Assembly (NCBI GenBank): GCA_028673005.1
Contig: CM054114.1
Location: 21,608,880 to 21,672,879 of the forward strand
Direction: 5' to 3'
DNA from: Tanypteryx hageni
Lineage: Eukaryota > Arthropoda > Insecta > Odonata > Petaluridae
DNA: 64,000 bases
Made by a program: the position numbers and the translations under genes. The notes below the pieces were generated by a model, which did no database searches, was not told the origin of the DNA, and saw nothing but the letters and a program-made list of their open reading frames with translations. This document shows positions 22,592-34,466 of the stretch, piece by piece (the stretch's first letter is position 1; each line of letters opens with the position of its first letter).

Positions 22592-22592
<1 letters not shown>

Positions 22593-24711
22593 AGAGATTG
22601 AAATGTTTATTTGTGCAAATGCTCTGTTCTGTAAATAATTTGAAAATTGGAACCTCCTAGCTCATCCCGTAGTACCTAAAAAGTTATTAAACTTTAATGT
22701 TCAAATGGGGTTAAAACAACCCTTAAAATTTACAATTTCAAAATTTGCGATTTTTATAGTTGGTTTCGAGAAAAGTTCTATAATCTTGCAAAATTTCAGC
22801 TTCCTAAACTTATTAGATTGGTCTACACACTGGATTGCGTTTTCCCATGCTAACTTATGGGAGATATTCTGGGGTCTCTGGAGTCGAACCCAAGACACTG
22901 AAAGCAAAAGTGACAATAATTCCTAATAGATATTACGGCCATCTAGCAACACTGAAAATTTCATCTTTCTAGCTTACCGGAAAGTGCCAATAATTAATTT
23001 ACAAAAATGGCGCAATGCTTTTCTTATGGGAAAAAACGCAACTTTCGGAGTTTCTGGAGTAAAACTCATGTCACTTAGGTGAGAAGTCTCATTTTATCTG
23101 TAGGTTTCTTCATCATTTCTACAAAAACTAAAATTTTCAGCTCTCTAGCTCTTGTAGTTTGAGCTGGACATTAGTATCCTCCTATATGTTATATCATTAT
23201 ACTAGTAGTTAGTGCTTGCATACTGCAAGCATTTCATCTCACCTTGAAAAAACATTCATTTTTCAGACAGGCATTACATCATTACAAATAGTCTTTTAAT
23301 TCTAAATATTTCACCTCCACAGCGATTTTCGTTTTTCCCACATGTAAAAATAATACTTTAAAACAATCCCCAAATGTTGCAATTTTAAATATATTACACT
23401 ATCTTCATTATAGGGTATTAATGCTACACATTTTTGCCAAATTTTAAAGTTGTAGCACTTCTAGAAGTAAAATAATATTTTTCTAATTGTTTAAATTTAA
23501 ATAATTTTTAACGGCCGCTGCAATTCATATATGGTAAAATTGAAATATTTATTTGAGCAAATTCACTACTCTGTAAAAAATTTTAAAATTTCAGCTTCCT
23601 AGCTCATCCCGTTATCTATTTGTTTAAATTTTAAGAATTTTTAACTTTCAAACAAAGTAAAAAATCAAAATTTGTATAATCCCTATTTCATTTTTTTTAG
23701 AATTCTACTTATAAAAAAAATTTCAACTCCGTAGCACATTTGGAAATACATAAACCTTGAAAATTTGTTTAAACAATTGCGAATTTTTAGCAGCCGCTTT
23801 GTTGCACTTTTTCAAGATTTTGTTTTTTTTTTAGTCGGTTTTGCACAAAATCCCACCTAAGATAAAAATTTCGAATCTCCAGCACATATGGAAGTGCCTA
23901 AACATTAGTATCCTCCTGTTATCATTATATATCGTACTAGTACTTGGTGCTTGCATACTGCAAGCATTTCATCTCACATTAAAAGAACATTAATTTTTCA
24001 GACAGAAATTTCAACATTACAAATAGTCTTTTAATTCTAAAGATTTCATTTCTGCAGCGATTTTCGTTTTTCCCACATGTAAGAATAATAGTTTAAAACA
24101 ATCTCCAAATGTCGCAATTTTAAAAATTTTACACTTTCTTCATTATAAGGTTCTAATGCTACACATTTTAGCGAATTTTAAAGTTGTAGCACTTCTAGAA
24201 ATAAAATAATATTTTTCTAATTGTTTAAATTTAAATAATTTTTAACGGCCGCCGCAATACATATATGGTAAAATTGAAATGTTTATTTGTGCATATTTAC
24301 TATACTGTAAATAATTTGAAAATTTCAGCTTCCTAGCTCATCCCATAGTACCTAAAACTCTATCTATTTGTTTAAACTTCAAGAATTTTTAACTGCCCAA
24401 CAAATAAAAATATCAACATTTGTATAATCCCTATTTCGTTTTTTTAAGAATTCTACTTATAAAAAAAAAATTCAACTCCGTGGCACATTCGGAAATATAT
24501 TAACCTTGAAAATTTGTTTAAACAATTGCGAATTTTTAGCGGCCGCATTGTTGCACTTTTTTAAAATTTTCGCTTTTTCTAGTCGGTTTTGCACAAAATT
24601 CTACCTATGAAAAAAATTTCGAATCTCCAGCTTATCTGGAAGTGCCTAATCATTAGTATCCTCCTGTTATCATTATATATCGACGACTCTTACAGAGGAG
24701 GATATAACATA

Positions 24712-25499
24712 CTAGTAGTTGGTGCTTGTATACTGCAAGCATTTCATATCACCTTGAAAAAACATTTATTTTTCAGACAGACATTTCATCATTACAAATA
24801 TTCTTTTAATTCTAAAGATTTCACCTTCGCAGCGATTTTCGTTTTTCCCACGTAAAAATAATAGTTTAAAACAATCCTCAAATGTTGTAATTTTAAAAAT
24901 TTTACACTTTCTTCATTATGGGGTACTAATGCTACACATTTTAGCCAAATTTTAAAGTTGTAGCATTTCTAGAAGTAAAATGATATTTTTCTAATTGTTT
25001 AAATTTAAATAATTTTTAACGGCCGCCTAAATTAATATATGGTAAAATTGAAATGTTTATTTGTGTAAATTCACTACTCTTTAAATAATTTTAAAATTTT
25101 AGCTTCCTAGCTCATCATGTAGTACCTAAACATTTATCTATTTGTTTAAAATTTAAGTATTTTTTACTGCCAAACAAATTAAAATATCAAAATTTGTATA
25201 ATCCCTATTTCGTTTTTTTAAGAATTCTACTTACAAAAAAAATTTCAACTCCGTAGCACATGTGAAAATACATAAACCATGAAAATATGTTTAAACAATT
25301 GCGAATTTTTAGCGGCCGCATTTTTGCACTTTTTCAAGATTTTCGTTTTTTCTAATCGGTTTTGCACAAAATCCTAACTAATAAAAAAAATTCGAATCTC
25401 CAGCTCATCTGGAAGTGCCTAAACATTAGTATCCTCCTATATGTTATATATATGTTAGATGTTATATCCTCCTCTGTAAGAGTCGTCGATATATAATGA
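24712..25499 (-). mobile_element. best-defined Helitron-like unit
   Basis: Minus strand: begins A^TC (TCATTATATATCGACGACTC) at 25499 and ends hairpin-7nt-CTAG at 24712, followed by T. This 788-base unit has both predicted termini and inserts precisely between A and T, as Helitrons do. The hairpin has one G-T pair. Confidence 0.55.
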
Positions 25500-26146
25500 T
25501 TATTTCCCTTATGTAAAAATAATAGATGTAAACAATCCCCAAATGTTGCAATTTTAAGAATTTTATACTTTCTTCATTATGGGGTACTAATGGTACACAT
25601 TTCTGTCAATTTTTAAAGTTATTGCTTCAAGAAGCAAAATAATATTTTTCCAATTGTTTAAATTTTAAACATTTTTACCGACCGCCCCATACTGTTTATG
25701 GAGAGATTCAAGTGTTTATTTGGGCAAATGCAATACTCTGTGCATAACTTGAAAATTTCAGCTTCCTAGCTCATCTCGTAATGCCTAAACAGTTATCTAT
25801 TTGTTTAAACTTTTAGAATATTTAACTGCCAAACAAATTAAAATATCAAAATTTGTATAATCCTTATTTCGTTTTTTTACTAATCCTACCTCTAAATTAT
25901 TATTTATTATCCCGATTTCGTTTTTTTTATGAATTCTACTTATTAAAAAAATTTCAGCTCCGTAGCACATTCGGAAATACCTTGAAAATTTGTTTAAACA
26001 ATTGCGAATTTTTAGCGTCCGCATTGTTGCAATTTTTCAAGATTTTCGTTTTTTCTGGTCGGTTTTGCACAATGTCCTACCTATGAAAAAATTTATATGT
26101 TATATCCTCCTCCTCCTCCTCTGTAAGAGTCGTCGATATATAATGA

Positions 26147-27292
26147 TATCTAGCATGTATAACATATTTTCTTTATTTTGGCGATTTTTAATTCCTTCAT
26201 AGGGAGGGCAGCTCCCCCGCAGCCCTGTTCATCCATCTGCAGATACGTGTGCCCCCTCAAAAAATGAGATAAAGGGGAATCTCTCCCATTTGAAAAAATA
26301 TGTAAATAGCTGAGGCAGGCGAAGGCAAAAAGAATCAACTTATTTGGAAAATGCGACCAGTCGGCTTATTGACAGTTGCGCAGTACCTTGTCCGCTCCCG
26401 ACTCTTCCTTTAATTTGACTCCGCGTTGACGTCGCTATCAAACCTTTTAGCGTATTTTAAACTTTTATCTCAGACAGCACTGATAAACTGCCTCTCAGTT
26501 GGTGCAAAGGTCTCATCATTACTTTTTTAAAAATGGGATGACGCAGTAGGATTTTTTTATTGATTTACAAGGAGTGAATCGGTTTAGATGGTGATATTGA
26601 GTGACGCGGTATAAGATACCGTTGAAGGATCGTATAGAATACCAGTATGTTATATCCTCCTCCTCCTCTGTAAGGAACGTCTATATAGAATGATAACATC
26701 AACAGCCCTTACCTTGATCTAGAGGTCGCATCGGTCGGTAGGGGATAATTTTTACTGTAATTTCGATTAACTTTACATGAACAGCGCAAGTCGATCGGCT
26801 TGGAAATCACCCGTATAAGCTGCTCAGTTGGATACATAAATTCAGTAGGTTTGGGTGTGTGAAGTGCAAATTCGCATTTACTTCACGTTTTGGGAAATTA
26901 ATTGAATTAAACAAGTTGATCAAATCGCTCTTTTTCAGCAAATCCGAAGATGTGACATAAATATGTAATTTTTTAGATTGTATTGAAACAGTATCCCCGA
27001 CCGATGCAGTCAGGTGTGGAGCCGATCAGTATCGGCTGCCAAATCAGTCTTCCAACTTGGCTATAAGACTGTCGGTAAGGTATTCTGTCATGATTAGGTT
27101 TGCCCAGCGGCAGAACCACGGCGGTCGTCCGGCTAGCCTTAGTTTTATCACTGGGGTGGTCCGGACCTAGTGACGCGATGGGGCATAGTGAAAAGATCTC
27201 TTGGGTGAGTCTATTTAGATCATGACCGCGCCGAGATGGTGCGCTGTGAGTGCTCCGCCCGCGGGCAACTGAGCTCAGAGACTCTTATGGGG
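26147..27292. other. intergenic region with a solo Helitron-like 5' terminus
   Basis: At 26646-26693 a diverged copy of the Helitron-like 5' end is present on the minus strand (ends ...GAATGA before T), including the CTCCTCCTCC run, but no matching hairpin end is seen. The rest shows no gene. Confidence 0.4.
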
Positions 27293-27540
27293 AGCCGATG
27301 GTTTAGAGGTTAGAGAGTTGGTCCCGCCATGATCTGCTAAAAAGCGACACCCGGTTTGAATCCTTATAGGATTTTATCCGAGGACGCTCGGCCCCCTATT
27401 TGTGCGTGTTGGAACTAAGGTGACGAGGACAAGCCAATGAGGAAAGGAGAACTAAGGAGCGCGCTCAAATCAGCACTCCGTCCTTCGGAAGGGACGTTAT
27501 GCCGTTGGCCCCCTTGGTGCTCTTCGTTAAGACCAGGCTA
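27293..27540 (+). mobile_element. tRNA-derived SINE, copy 2
   Basis: Plus-strand copy. The head contains GGTTTAGAGGTTAGAG (A-box region) and GGTTTGAATCC (B box). The body contains CCGTCCTTCGGAAGGGACG and CCCCTTGGTGCTCTTCGTTA. More diverged than copy 1. Confidence 0.65.
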
Positions 27541-27904
27541 AGCGTTCGTCACTCCACTCCATGTTCGCTCGCGCTCGGATAAACCCAAATATCGTCCACA
27601 CCGAGCGGTTCACGCGCACAGACTTCCTTTGAGCAAGTGCCGGAGACCGACAGCCTTCGGCTCGCGTTCGTCGGTGCTCACACTGTTCGGCGAATTGCCG
27701 CGAACCACTCGGCGAACCGTCTACACATGAGCATTCGGGGTTGTTTGTCGGCACATGCTCATGTCTATATACCCATTGCGCGTAGGCGAGCAGCGAGCAG
27801 CACGTGAAACATAAAGAGACTCAAATAGCTACTTTAAATATTTAGTTAATTCTTAGTTTCTCTAATATGAAGTATATAAAGTATTGCGATGTGTTATTAC
27901 ACTC
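27541..27904. other. GC-richer unassigned sequence
   Basis: More GC-rich than its surroundings, with several GCTCGCG/CGAGCAGCGAG motifs. The GCGCGTAGGC word also occurs near 11945, so part of it may be a dispersed repeat. No gene. Confidence 0.3.
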
Positions 27905-28190
27905 AACTTATTAGGCGTTCTTTACCAGCGAAGCGGCAGTAGCGGGACGACTTATGGGCGCGTCTCGTCCGTCCGTCTGTCGCAACTTTCATCTCCAAAA
28001 CCGCTGGACGGATTTTAATTAAATGAAGTGCGAGTGGTCGTTATTAAAATTCTTCGCCCAATTGTAATTTTGAACAGCATTCGTCAATTAGAACTTCCAC
28101 TTTACGTAATTATTTTAATAAACTTATACTCGTATCTCGTTAAATGGCATCCGTCAAGCAACAGTGAAATACCTTAACTTTTCCCTCTAT
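27905..28190 (-). repeat. dispersed repeat C, copy 2
   Basis: Reverse complement of 12230-12510: it begins GGCGTTCTTTACCAGCGAAG and ends near GCATCCGTCAAGCAACAGTG. It directly abuts the LINE that follows, so the LINE probably inserted at or in this repeat. Confidence 0.7.
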
Positions 28191-28199
28191 ATTTATCTA

Positions 28200-31100
28200 T
28201 ATTTTTTAGGCTAGAGAGTAGGGCAGGGTGTAGGTCAGTTTTGGGTCAGGGGATAATCGATGCATTTGTAGAAAATAAGAATCCCGAAAGATTATCTAAT
28301 GATAGAATATACACCGAGCGTAACATGCAGCACCAATTTCGCGATAGGTCATTGATAGAATGTTCCGTAAAGGGCGCGACGGGTCGCAATTCCAATTTTG
28401 ATGCGACGCCATACAGTCGTGGGAGTGATTGTGGTGGGAGCGCATGTGGTTTTAGAGTGGAAGAGAAAGTCAAGGGTGAGATTAGTATGCGAAGTGATAG
28501 TGAGAAATTAAACGTCGTCGTACTGAACTGTCGCAGCATCCGTAGGAAAATTGCTGAGTTCGAGCATCTTATTCGCAGTCTGCATGCCGACGTCGTGATA
28601 GGCACAGAAAGTTGGTTAACGGATGAGATTCAGAGTCAGGAGATATTTCCTAGAGACTATCGTGTCTATAGAAAAGATCGGGCGGGGGAGTTTTCATAGC
28701 GGTTAGCGATAAGTACGATAGCAGTGAGATTCCGATAAGTGACGAGGATATCGAGAGTGTTTGGTGCCACATAGGTAAAGATGGCTCCAAAAAGGTGTTC
28801 ATATGCTCGTTTTACAGGACACCTAACGCTGGTGTAGATTGTATTTTAAGTCTCGAGAAACAATTATCAAAGCTTAGACTGATAAATCAAGATGGTATCG
28901 TTATAGTCGGTGGTGACTTTAACTTACACTCAATTGATTGGGAAAATCTATGTTTCGAATCTAGAGGTAAAGAACGCGAATCCTGTGAGGCATTAACCGA
29001 AACATTCTGCGAGCACTCTCTCCTTCAATTAGTCAGAAAGCCAACGCGATCGGGAAACATATTAGATTTATTAGCAACTAACGTCCCAGAAAGAATAAAC
29101 AAAGTCACCATTGAAGATGGGATAAGTGATCATCAGGCCGTATATGCAGAGTGTAAGTTGAAAATCGATAGGCACCCTAAGCCTCAAAGAAAGTTTTATA
29201 TATTTGCTAGGGCAAACTTTTCAAGCTTCAGGTCGCGCCTACGAGAAATACTACCTGGCTTCCGTGATATGACCGAACGATCAGGTGCTGAGTCGTCATG
29301 GAAACTATTGAAGGATATAATGCTAGAGAGTATCGATAAGTACATTCCAATTAAATTGAAGGTCGACAATAAAGAGCCACGTTGGTACAATAAGCAAGTT
29401 AGGAGTGCGCTTAGGCGTCAGAGAATAAGCCACGCGAAAATAAAAAATATGCCGTCTACATCATCCGATGAATATAGAGCAACTAAAGTTAAGACGTATA
29501 AGGAATCTCGCGCTAAAGCGAGAACTACTATGCGCGAGGCTTTTACTAACTTCCGGAATAAGGTATTAAATAATTATTTGAAGGAGGACCCTAAAGCGTT
29601 TTGGTCCTATGTGAGAGAGGTCCAAGGTAGAGGCCCAACAATATCTTCCCTGCGTAATGACTCGGGTGCCGTTATTCATGATAGCGTAGAGAAAGCCAAC
29701 CTGTTAAACGGTCATTTTGTAAAAGCATTCACAGCCGTCAGCGACCATTGCGTACATTATGCACCCGCAATAAGGGGGGACCTGATGGACGATATAGTAT
29801 TTTCTGAGGTGAGAATAGCAAAGCAATTGCGTTCCATCAGACATAACAAAGCCACTGGCCCCGAAGAAATTCCTGTTCGCGTTTTAAAAGAATTAGCTGA
29901 AGAAATAGCACCTTTTCTTCTGATAATCTTCGAGAAATCCATTTCTCGCGCAGAGGTCCCTAGCGACTGGAGGTTAGCGCACGTTACCCCCAATTCATAA
30001 GGGCGGCGTCAAGGAGAACCCAGAAAATTACAGGCCGATTTCTTTAACTTCGATATCGTGTAAGATTCTCGAGCATATACTCGTTAGCAACATAATGCGA
30101 TTTCTTGATAGTAATTTATTGTTAGATGATTGTCAACACGGCTTCAGGAAAGGTAGGTCATGTGATACTCAGCTCGGTCTTTTTGTTAATTGTTTACTGA
30201 GAAGCGGAGAAAAGAATACGCAGGTCGATGCCATCTTCTTAGATTTTAGGAAAGCCTTTGATAAGGTACCTCACAGGAAGTTAATAACGAAATTAGAAAC
30301 CTTAGGCGTTAATTCTAAAATCGTTAGTTGGATCCGTAAATTTTTAAATCATAGGAAGCAGAAGGTTGTAATAGATGGGAAATCTTCGAACTTAGTGGAG
30401 GTTGTCTCTGGCGTTCCACAGGGTAGTGTAATTGGTCCGTTATTATTTCTAATTTATATAAACGATATCAGCTCAGTAGTCAGAAGTAAAATTAGGCTTT
30501 TCGCGGACGACACCGTCATCTATAGAGAAATAAGCAATCCGGAAGACCACCAGTATCTCCAAAATGACCTAGAAGCTATTTCTGTATGGTGTAAGGAATG
30601 GCAGTTAGAGATAAACCAAAAGAAAAGCTGCGTCATCAACTTCTGGAGAACCAAGAGTATCTCGTTGAATAATAATTATTCGTTGGACGGAGTAGAGATT
30701 CCAGTTTCAGACTCGATTAAATACCTCGGAGTCACGATCCATCGTGATCTCTCGTGGGACACCCACATTCGCCGATTTATAGGTGCCGCTAACAAAAAGC
30801 TGGCCTTTATAGGGAGAATAGGTCGAAATAGCTCCGAAAAAGTGAAAGAATTATGTTATTTATCCTTGGTTCGACCGCAGGTCGAATATGCTTTAGCTGT
30901 GTGGGATCCCTACGAAAATGGACTCACTAACGAGATAGAAAAGGTTCAGCGCAGGGCAGCTAGATTTGTAAAGAGGAATTACGATAGTAAACAAAGCGTA
31001 ACATCATTAATAGAAAATCTGAAATGGACATCGTTAGAGGAACGTAGGCTGCAGGCTAGAATTAAACTACTGGAAAAATTTATGTCGGAGGGACTAGCGA

Positions 31101-31335
31101 ATGAGGAAGTAGGACTTATCGGAAGCCCGACGTATCTCGGAAGGCAGGACAGTGAGGATAAGATTCGCGAGATCAACTGTAGAACGGAGCGATATAGAGG
31201 ATCGTTTTTCCCTAGGACGATAAGAGACCATCATAGAAAAAGATAACGTAGGAAAACTATGGACCCTTGGTGCACTGCACCCCCTGCCATCCACCAAAAA
31301 GGTGACTTGCAGGGTATAATGTAGATGTAGATGTA
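28200..31335 (+). pseudogene. CR1-group LINE: endonuclease and reverse transcriptase, near-intact with two 1-base frameshifts
   Basis: About 1000 codons in three consecutive frames (to 28699, about 28700-30000, about 30000-31246). The APE endonuclease shows VVLNCRSI, GTESWL, ICSFYRTPN, VGGDFNLHSIDW and ISDHQAVY, with catalytic N, E, D and H residues present. RT motifs include KATGPEEIPVRVL, NYRPISLTS, QHGFRKGRSC, FLDFRKAFDKVPH, GVPQGSVIGPLLF and LFADDTVIYREI (FADD intact). The first frameshift is at a G5 run near 28685 and the second at a C5 run near 29990. The likely initiator is ATG 28487 or 28325; no ORF1 is visible. The 3' UTR ends in a (ATGTAG)n-type tail at about 31316-31335. A second, partial copy of this 3' end lies inverted at 44171-45430. 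Confidence 0.85.
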
Positions 31336-32059
31336 GATTTCATCATATCTTCCCGGGCCGCATGAAGCGCTCTCGGAAGCCGGGTGTGGCCCGCGGGCCG
31401 TATTGTTCCGACCGACGTTAAACTTTAGCGTATACATCGCACGATGTAATACATACGACGAAGTGTATAAAAATATATATTATTTAAGCCAATTGTTTCT
31501 CAGATTTTAATAAATATCTACTTGGTAGGTAATATTTATCTAACGAACGGCAATTAAAATTTTTATCTCTCTATATTATAAGCGCACTAATGTGCGTTAC
31601 GCAAACTATTTCTTACTTCCGTATGAGCTATAATACTGAAAAAAGTCAGACTGATTATTTATGACTTACAATCGGAAAAATTTTAAAAACGGGAAGTTTT
31701 TAAGTTCAAGAGCTCAAAAAGTAATTTATTCGAGAAATTTTCATAAGATTAACATTGGAGGATTCTTGCCATAATGTCCGCTTTGATAGCATAACACGTA
31801 AATGAATTTTAGACATCTTTCGTTTGCTTTTTAAAATTACTTATAATTGTCCTATAAATTAGAAACTTGAACCGTAGTACGTGCAAAAGAAGACAAATTT
31901 ATTTTCCTATCGTTTCAAATACGATTCGAATTGACTCAGAACCTTGTTTTGAAGACGAAATTTTTAAGTTTTCCGTGAATAAAATATTTCGTTGCCAAGA
32001 ACAACCAGCATCGTTGCCGTACTCATAAAATTATATAGGACCTTATTGGAAAAGTGGAG
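31336..32059. other. intergenic; includes MITE-like end and weak dispersed repeat G
   Basis: Sequence at about 31350-31420 (GGGCCGCATGAAGC ... GTGGCCCGCGGGCCGT) resembles the end of a hAT miniature element. About 31800-31960 resembles 48270-48420 (TTTTAAAATTACTTA then GAAACTTGAA-like blocks). No gene. Confidence 0.35.
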
Positions 32060-32255
32060 GAAGATGGGAGTGTGAGGGAAAAGAAAGAGTGAACGAGAGA
32101 AGGAAGGAGAGAGAAGAGAAAGAGAGGGAAAGGGGATGGGAGAGAGGGAGAGAATGAAAAGAAGCGTAAGTTTGGAAAAGCGGGAGGTTTGGTGGGAGGC
32201 GGGATATAGGGAAGTAGAGAGAGGGAGGAGAATGGGAGGGAGAGAGAAGCCCGAA
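32060..32255. repeat. polypurine (GA-rich) tract
   Basis: About 200 bases of imperfect GAGGGA/GAGAGA sequence on the plus strand. Confidence 0.8.
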
Positions 32256-32382
32256 AATAGGGCTAAATATAATTTTCTACCTTAAATATATGCCGAAATG
32301 AGGAGGTTCAGGGCTGCACACGGGCAGCAGACGAATTCACCTCGCGGAGCCAGGCACGCGCGTAGGGGTGGATCCCTTAGTA

Positions 32383-32689
32383 CAGGGGTGGGCAAACTGC
32401 GGCCCGCGAGGGCATTTTATGTGGCCCGCGATGCCATTATGAAGCGAACCGTTATATAAAATGGAGATAATTGCATATTTGTAGTTTAAATTAATGCCGG
32501 AAAACCTTCTTCAGTGATGTTATGGGGATAACATATAAGTTATTATTGATTTTCACTAACAGAATCCCTCGCATTACCTCACATTACTTACGATGTGAAC
32601 CCTAACGTGGCCCGCCGAAGCATTTTCATCTGTTTATGTGGCTGCAACTGTCAATGCGGCCCGCCACGTAAAAAGTTTGCCCACCCCTG
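32383..32689. mobile_element. hAT miniature element (MITE) 1
   Basis: Terminal inverted repeats CAGGGGTGGGCAAACT / AGTTTGCCCACCCCTG flank 307 bases rich in GGCCCGC. Flanking 8-mers CCTTAGTA (32375-32382) and CCCTAGTA (32690-32697) match 7 of 8, as expected for a hAT target duplication. Non-coding. It is related to the element at 63442-63844. Confidence 0.9.
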
Positions 32690-32983
32690 CCCTAGTAAGT
32701 AATAATTGTAATTTTTGTTCAACTTGTACTTCAACAACTTAATATGACTCTGTTCAGAAGAGTATCACGAGGCTTCTGTGTTGAGCGTAAAAGATTAAGA
32801 GTGCTAAAATTTACAATGTTAACATTTTGTTACTATGTTGCTTTCGCCTTCTTTTCCAACCCCTTCCATTTCCTAACCGTTTATTCAATTACCTTCCATT
32901 CGTTTTCTTTGTAACCCCTCCTGTCTCCCTCTCCCCCCCTTATTTTACCCTGTATAAATGGAGCGATTTTTATATTTTATCAC

Positions 32984-33015
32984 CTGATGATGCTACAATC
33001 GTAGTGAAACCGGTC
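32984..33015 (+). ncRNA. hammerhead-ribozyme-like motif (site B)
   Basis: CTGATGA (32984-32990), an extra T, stem GCTAC/GTAGT (4 bp plus one G-T, loop AATC), GAAA (33006-33009), then CCGGTC with palindromic ACCGGT as the minimal stem III. It follows a pyrimidine-rich stretch and has no protein next to it, so it is probably a solitary retroelement end of Penelope type. Confidence 0.5.
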
Positions 33016-33306
33016 GTTTAAAATTAAATTTGTGGAAGTAACTAAGTTCTTTTTTTCATGATCATATAATTTGTTTGCATCGGTTGCTACGACGATTATA
33101 TCGGTAAACAACAATTAAAGATCCACATTTTTCTCTCCTATTCTCTTATATGATCTGTGAGGTATAGATTAAAAAATTTATTGGGATAGACAACATTTAC
33201 CCCAAAGACGTCAGCGGCACCACATAATTATGACTTGTAGCTTCAGAGATAAAAATTCAAGAACCGCCCAATCTTTAGATACATTTATTTATGTATTTCC
33301 TGTAAG

Positions 33307-33559
33307 TAGTGTGACCATACGTCCCGGATTTTAGATGTCTCGGCGTCCCGTCCGGTTTAGTATTTGTCCCGGTTAAAACTTTTTTATTTTTTATTTCATA
33401 AATATTTGTCAAGAAATCATGGCCAAGCTACGCAGAATTTATCTATTTGGCATGTAAGCGACAAAACAACTAAAGATCTTATTATGTCCCGGTTACGTCC
33501 CGGTTCTTCTTCCTCAGAACACGTTGTGTCCCGGCCTCAGAATCTGGTCGGTCACCCTA
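33307..33559. mobile_element. hAT-like MITE 2
   Basis: TIRs TAGTGTGACCATACGTCCCG and (complement) TAGGGTGACCGACCAGATT. The 5' bases fit the hAT consensus YARNG. Flanking 8-mers CCTGTAAG (33299-33306) and CCTATAAA (33560-33567) match 6 of 8. The interior is rich in GTCCCGG. Confidence 0.75.
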
Positions 33560-33560
33560 C

Positions 33561-33923
33561 CTATAAAGAACGCCTTTGAAATCTGTGTGTATTACATTTA
33601 TGGAGTATACTTTTCCCTCTTGTTCTAGAGAGAGATATAAAATATGTCAATCGCAGAGATTCGATGGTAACTTTTTCCTGGAAATGTTGATATTGCATTG
33701 GCATTGCCGTCTTTCCCTTCCTGAACACTCTCATGGGCGCTAAAAGGTCGAGGCCTGAAATTCTACCAAGGAGCGCCGTGATTTTTTTAAAATGAATGTG
33801 ATCCGAGAAATGGCACATTTCCGAAAGCTGTCTGTTCCTGCCTATCAGTTTATGCGTGAGATGACGTAATAATCTTGGTGCAATTTCACTCTTTCCTATA
33901 GTCGCCGTATCAAAAACTTTCAT
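33561..33923 (-). CDS. hypothetical ORF, 120 residues, doubtful
   Basis: ATG-initiated open frame with fairly even composition (contains CHFSDHIHFKKITALLGRIS) and no recognised domain, signal peptide or splice context. It abuts a hAT MITE. It may be a chance frame or a fragment of an unrecognised element. Confidence 0.15.
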   Translation of the reverse strand: MKVFDTATIGKSEIAPRLLRHLTHKLIGRNRQLSEMCHFSDHIHFKKITALLGRISGLDLLAPMRVFRKGKTAMPMQYQHFQEKVTIESLRLTYFISLSRTRGKSILHKCNTHRFQRRSL

Positions 33924-34179
33924 TTCTTTTAAATCCGCCTACTTTACAAAGGACTTAATGAAACATCAGTTATATAATAAGATAATTTTAAGGAAAATAA
34001 ATACAATAACTCATCATTGATAAGTAACCATCTAAAGTAATTTGTGCAAGAGATCCGAATCGCGGAAAAAGTGAGGGAGAATGTGGTCAAACAAAGACAC
34101 CGATATTATATTTGAAAGGGAAACCTATGGTCTCGCTTTCGAATCCCTTGCAACTCCCACAGAATTACAGTCTCTAGGC

Positions 34180-34458
34180 CAGTGGTTCCCAACCTGGGTG
34201 CCGCGGCACACTGGGGCGCCGCAGCTGATTTTCAGGGGCGCCGCGATAAAACTAGTTTTGTAAATACATCAACGATTTGGATGTGTTTACAGGTAACTAG
34301 GGCATTTCTCTAATAAATTGATTATAGTGTAGTACCAACAAATGGATATGTCCAAACTTCGTAATACTCGTTTGTGAAAACATAAAAGTCTTGTTTGAAG
34401 GCTGGGGTGCCGCGAAATTCTGTTTATCTTTGAAAAACAAAAAGGTAGGATATCACAG
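34180..34458. mobile_element. hAT MITE 3 with perfect 8-bp target duplication
   Basis: The left end CAGTGGTTCCCAACCTGGGT and right end ...GGTAGGATATCACAG are imperfect inverted repeats. Flanks CTCTAGGC (34172-34179) and CTCTAGGC (34459-34466) are identical. Internal GGGGTGCCGCG occurs near both ends. Confidence 0.9.
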
Positions 34459-34466
34459 CTCTAGGC

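Larger units (their letters stand above)
22222..26146 (-). mobile_element. tandem array of Helitron-like non-autonomous units
   Basis: Five head-to-tail related units of about 650-980 bases. Boundaries are about 22222, 23202, 23937, 24712 and 25500, ending at 26146. On the minus strand the first four each end with a hairpin (TGCTTGCA-3nt-TGCAAGCA; hairpins at 22233-22251, 23213-23231, 23948-23966 and 24723-24741), 7 bases, then CTAG followed by T. That is the Helitron 3' signature. Minus-strand 5' ends starting TCATTATATATCGACGAC and preceded by A occur at 25499 and 26146. Other shared blocks are AACGGCCGCCGCAAT and GTAGCACTTCTAGAAGTAAA. Unit 1 carries a (TA)n run. The fifth unit lacks its hairpin end. 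There is no Rep/helicase coding. Confidence 0.6.

Noticed and set aside
22222..26146. CRISPR-like array (regularly spaced palindromes)
   Set aside because: Units are 650-980 bases and themselves repetitive; hairpins fit Helitron ends and the genome is eukaryotic.
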